A DNA stretch of 64,000 nt from NCBI GenBank assembly GCA_015847255.1, contig JADLZK010007350.1, positions 310,001 through 374,000 of the forward strand, read 5' to 3'. This DNA is from Hyparrhenia diplandra (Eukaryota > Streptophyta > Magnoliopsida > Poales > Poaceae). How positions within the stretch are numbered: position 1 is the first letter of the stretch; each line of letters begins with the position of its first letter. The notes beneath the pieces were generated by a model, which saw nothing but the letters and a program-made list of their open reading frames with translations, was not told where the DNA came from and searched no databases. The position numbers and the translations under genes were made by a program. This document shows, piece by piece, positions 61,091 to 64,000 of the stretch.

Positions 61091-61172
61091 TCATCGTTGG
61101 ATTCAAATGAACGGTGAAGATCAGTGACTGGAGAGAGCAGTCGCTCCGTATAACTTTAGAGGACCTCATTCC

Positions 61173-61294
61173 GCCCTCTCCCCCTTCTCTTTGCCGGCTC
61201 TCAGGTACACAGTGCACTCCTGCCTCATCTTCATATCATCAGCAAATGGAAATCTCTGAAAATCTTCCTTGCCTCTTTTACTAATCCCTGTCAG
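61173..61294 (+). other. Leader of B3 gene 2 with 5'-UTR intron
   Basis: CTCAG|GTACACAGTGCACTCC begins a likely leader intron ending at CTGTCAG directly before the ATG, as in gene 1. The rest of the leader and promoter lie 5.4 kb upstream, beyond the inserted element. Confidence 0.5.
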
Positions 61295-61980
61295 ATGGAG
61301 GTCCCTGACTCTGCACCAAGCATCAAGCCAAAGGTGGAGCCGCCATTGCCTCCGCCGTTTGAAGCTTCAGACGACGACTCGGAGGTGACCCCGCTGTCCG
61401 GCGACAACCCCTACTTCACCAGCATCATGTGCAAGAGCCAAGTCCAGGTTCCCTTTCAGCAGGTACACATCACATCCTACCAATCGGAATGCATGCACGC
61501 AGCTAGCTCCCGGAGATCCCCTTTCTTGTGCAAGAGTGACAAGTCTTGCTTTGCTGCACACCGTTTCTGTTTCAGGGGATCCCGGTTCGTTTCCACCGCC
61601 ACCTCCCGGAGGTGCGCGCTCCCGCAGAGCTCCTGTGCCGCGGCCGGTCTTGGACGGTGACCTACTGCGGCGTAGGCAAGTGGAGGAGGTTCGAGGGGGC
61701 GTGGAGGGACTTTGCCCGCGACAACGGGCTACGGCTCGGGGACGCCTGCGTCTTCGAGCTCGTCACGCCCACTTCTGACGCCAGTGCCGGAACTACTGAA
61801 GCTGCAGCTGCAACTGCACCTGAAGCTGAAGGAAAACAAGGAGCAGGTGGTGTTCCGGGTGCAGGTGCTCCGTGGCGGCCTGCCGGAGGAGATCACCTCC
61901 AGGGGCGCCACCGCCGACGACCCACTCACCATCTTGGAGTAGATCCAACTGCTGCCGGTACTGTTGGTGGTTTTAATTAG
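61295..61980 (+). CDS. B3-domain DNA-binding protein, gene 2, frameshifted C-terminus
   Basis: Exon 1 is 61295-61462 and exon 2 starts at 61576, with the same splice sites and phase as gene 1. The encoded product is closely similar: SAPSIKPKVEPPLPPPFE, SGDNPYFTSIMCKSQVQVPF, GIPVRFHRHLPEVRAPA, SWTVTYCGVGKWRRFEGAW and DNGLRLGDACVFELVTP. In the Ala-rich linker a run of four A (61833-61836) stands where gene 1 has three, and one GAG codon is absent. The frame therefore shifts and ends at 61980 with an unrelated tail, while the original frame (KEQVVFRVQVLRGG) stays open to 61942. This would remove the last B3 strand. It may be a degenerating paralogue, also with a split promoter, or a one-base sequence error. 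Confidence 0.75.
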
Positions 61981-62510
61981 GATCAGTAGTTGGACATTAG
62001 CAGTGCTGTACTGCAGTCAGCAGAGGAGGCGAGCTAGCTTTTGGTAGTATTTTGTTTGCCCCCTGCGGTCTAACCAGCTCTCTGTTCAGTTCAGTTCATT
62101 CTCGTCTGATCGATCGATCATACTGCAAAAATGTAGTCAGCTAATGTGTATATATGGATGCTAGTTCTTCATCGTTTCTGATACTGCACACTGCAACCGC
62201 GCTGCCTGTCTAATTTGGTTGCAGAATCCTCTCATGATCAACTTGTTACGGTTTTAATTACCTTGTTCTTGGGATGCAGAATCCTCACCTTTTCATCATT
62301 GTCTAATTTGTGGATGCTATGTACAACACTCGTCATGAGCAAAAGCTAGCTAGAACATCAAAGTGTGCTTGTGTTTCTCAAATCATGTGCATACGAGGCA
62401 CCAGCAGTGATATAGATGGATTCCATCCCCATCATAGTTGAGTGATACTAAATTTATGGTTATTCAACAAACTTGCATGACAGAATACAAGACATAAAAA
62501 AGGGTGCTAA
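61981..62510. repeat. 3' flank of B3 gene 2, paralogous to 28594-29175
   Basis: Colinear with the region after gene 1, with small indels. Shows that the duplication covers leader, gene and at least 0.55 kb downstream. Confidence 0.8.
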
Positions 62511-62562
62511 GCACACAGTTATTGTTTCCTTTCATGATCTTCCTTGCATGATGCGGGCCTTA

Positions 62563-63058
62563 TCAAACACTCATGGATGTGTCCTTTGTGATGGTGGGGA
62601 TGATCGATAGTGGCAGCGGAACTGTCCAAACTGCGAAAAAGATCAATCCCCTTGTTCATGAAACTTTGATAATTACTTATAACTACTTAACAAAAACATC
62701 ATAGTTTATCTCACAAAGGTAATAGTTCGCGGTACTTACGTCCACATTTGCTTCCAGCTCGAATTATCTTGCCTAATTCACGTGCAAGCCGAATGAGTTT
62801 ACCCATACTTATTGTAAGCTCATCTTCAGGGTTAATGATACGACAAATGCAGCCTAGGTCACATTTCTGCACAGTTTCACGACATTTGGGACTTGGCTCC
62901 TCCCAATCTACATTTACAGCAAGGGTTTTCATGCAATCATTCTTAACCTCCTCTTTCTCCTGGTGGCAGTCTGCCTCACCCCAAGCTTGATGTGTCATAA
63001 GGATGGTAACAACCACTAAAACATAAACCATGAGTTGAAGGATTACTTTTGTAGTCAT
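62563..63058 (-). CDS. Small secreted Cys-rich protein, LTP/prolamin-superfamily-like, two exons (about 128 aa)
   Basis: Exon 1 is 63058-62740 and exon 2 is 62630-62563, joined at GAC|GTAAGT and TTCGCAG with matching phase. The protein opens with a signal peptide (LQLMVYVLVVVTILMTHQAW, cleavage probably after AWG), so it is secreted. The mature part has seven Cys: C-x10-C-x16-C-x6-C-x3-C-x-C-x32-C, including a CIC pair, then a short tail VPLPLSIIPTITKD. The spacing resembles a modified eight-Cys LTP/2S-albumin-type fold lacking the adjacent CC; a prolamin-like (ECA1) relative is an alternative. Function unknown; lipid binding is not shown. The ATG is set by the signal peptide and the TATA box 96 bases upstream. 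Confidence 0.65.
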
Positions 63059-63153
63059 CTTGACTAGTTGGCAAGCCTGAATTGCTTCCTCTCTACTAAC
63101 CTACAAACCGTGAATGTTGATTCTTGTGTGTACTACGTTTGCCCACACGCTTC

Positions 63154-63161
63154 TATTTATA
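63154..63161 (-). promoter_or_regulatory. TATA box of the Cys-rich gene
   Basis: TATAAATA on the minus strand, 96 bases upstream of the ATG. Good match and position. Confidence 0.65.
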
Positions 63162-63305
63162 GGGGGCATACGAGGACAACACTCACAAATTAATGCCAAG
63201 GAATCCTCGTATTGCTAAGAAAGCATAAAGATCACATCGATTTAGCAAAGCAATAAATGACTGTATATCTTTGAACAAACTAGCTTAATAATGTATTAAA
63301 ATGTG

Positions 63306-63830
63306 AATCACGAAACAAAAAGTAATGTTCATGATCTTGCGATTGAAATGCAACAAACACAGATACGACTCATTTATTTTCAAATCCTTGGCACCTAAAT
63401 TCACATACACATTTCATAAATTCATTCTAAATGTCTCCATCTAATATCTGAGACAGATGTGGTAAAGGATTACTCTTGACATAAATGTAACAAAAGCCTT
63501 TAAACTAGACTAATTTTTTTTTTGTGAAATTTTAAACTAGACTAATTGTTTAACTAATTCCTAAATTTGTTGGTTACTTCCTCGAATCGAAACAAAAACC
63601 TAATGTTCACAATTTTGCGATTGAAAGCAACAAACAACAATGCGACTTATTTATTTTCAATTCCTTAGCACCTAAATTCACACACACATTTAATAAATTC
63701 ATACTAATTTTCTCTATCTAATATCTGAGACAAAATGTGTTAAATGATTATTTTTCACATAATTGAAGCAAAAGCCCTTAAACTAGACTAATTGTTTAAC
63801 TAATCCCTAAATTCATTGGTTACCACGTGC
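63306..63830. repeat. Tandem duplication, period about 275 bp
   Basis: Copies at 63308-63580 and 63585-63830 share CGAAACAAAAA...TAATGTTCA, TTGCGATTGAAA, CACCTAAATTCACA, TCTAATATCTGAGACA and TTAAACTAGACTAATTGTTT in order. Promoter-distal flank of the Cys-rich gene. Confidence 0.85.
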
Positions 63831-64000
63831 TCGCGTTTTAAAATCATATGATTGCAAGGCACCAACAGTGGTATACATGGATCAAATCGTAGCTCAGTGA
63901 TAATAAATTTATTGTTATTCATCAAACTTGCATGACTGAATACAAGGCATAGAAAACCGTGCTAAGCGATAAACACTGAAAAATCAAACGTGCACGCGAC
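63831..64000. repeat. Third copy of the B3 3'-flank end
   Basis: AAGGCACCAACAGTGGTATA, TCAGTGATAATAAATTTATTGT and CAAACTTGCATGACTGAATA match 29060-29160 and 62395-62490 in order. The copy continues to the window end. Confidence 0.6.

Larger units (their letters stand above)
55780..61172. mobile_element. Long-TIR (MULE-like) composite element in the leader of B3 gene 2, TSD GCCCTCTC
   Basis: The ends GGAATGAGGTCCTCT...AAGT (55780) and the inverse ACTT...AGAGGACCTCATTCC (61152-61172) begin an approximately 80-bp terminal inverted repeat that also holds GACTGCTCTCTCCAGTCACT and GATCTTCACCGTTCATTTGA. Flanked by GCCCTCTC at 55772-55779 and 61173-61180. The paralogous leader at 27800-27845 has no insertion, giving an empty site. 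The TIR length suggests the Mutator superfamily; the 8-bp duplication would also allow hAT. No transposase recognised. It carries a solo LTR, copia remnants and a short GC-rich possible gene fragment. Confidence 0.8.

Overview
The window is plant nuclear DNA from a grass, probably rice or a close relative (Oryza-like). I infer this from the GC-rich grass-type exons next to AT-rich introns, the Stowaway and Tourist-like MITEs, Dart-like hAT ends, chromovirus and copia retroelements, and long (TA)n tracts. There is no operon structure, rRNA gene or CRISPR array. About 60-70% of the window is recognisable or likely mobile DNA. Only six loci look like host protein genes, and three of those carry a one-base frameshift.

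Layout. 1-5.7 kb: a decayed hAT transposase gene with a Dart-like 3' end, carrying two nested insertions: a small CGGGT-rich element and a 2.3-kb solo LTR flanked by CCAAG. 6.4-8.3 kb: a LINE-like tail fragment, a MITE and a PPR-DYW pseudogene. 9.1-11.5 kb (minus): a six-exon bark-storage-protein-like nucleoside phosphorylase gene whose 5' end is partly duplicated upstream. 12-14.2 kb: first copy of a repeated local block with a methylthioadenosine nucleosidase-like (MTN-like) gene fragment. 14.4-17.0 kb (minus): a four-exon F-box/LRR gene. 17.2-18.7 kb: second block copy, containing a foldback element. 19.2-25.05 kb: a complete but damaged Ty3/gypsy chromovirus. 27.3-29.2 kb: B3-domain gene 1. 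31.6-32.2 kb: a small BED zinc-finger gene with an 18-residue repeat. 33.0-38.2 kb: a complete damaged Ty1/copia element flanked by AGCTC.

39.9-50.25 kb: a run of inverted-repeat elements whose borders fall on (TA)n microsatellites. 51.4 kb: a tRNA-derived SINE. 54.1-62.5 kb: third MTN-like fragment and B3-domain gene 2. The 5' leader of gene 2 is split by a 5.4-kb long-TIR element, which itself holds a solo LTR and a chimeric copia/TRIM-like remnant. 62.6-63.1 kb (minus): a small secreted Cys-rich (LTP-like) gene.

How it fits together. The host genes (nucleosidase, F-box, two B3 factors, LTP-like) are not an obvious pathway. They lie in a locus that expanded by local segmental duplication: a module with an MTN-like 3' fragment and a promoter/leader stretch recurs at about 12, 17-18, 27 and 54-55 kb, and the B3 gene with its 3' flank is duplicated. 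Transposons then filled the gaps.

Most interesting are the (TA)n-anchored element array, the BED protein with an acidic/aromatic repeat tail, and the transposon-split B3 paralogue. I also see a recurring damage pattern: all three retroelement primer-binding sites are altered at the same CAG, and three genes have single-base indels. This could be consensus sequence error rather than biology and should be settled before any locus is called a pseudogene.
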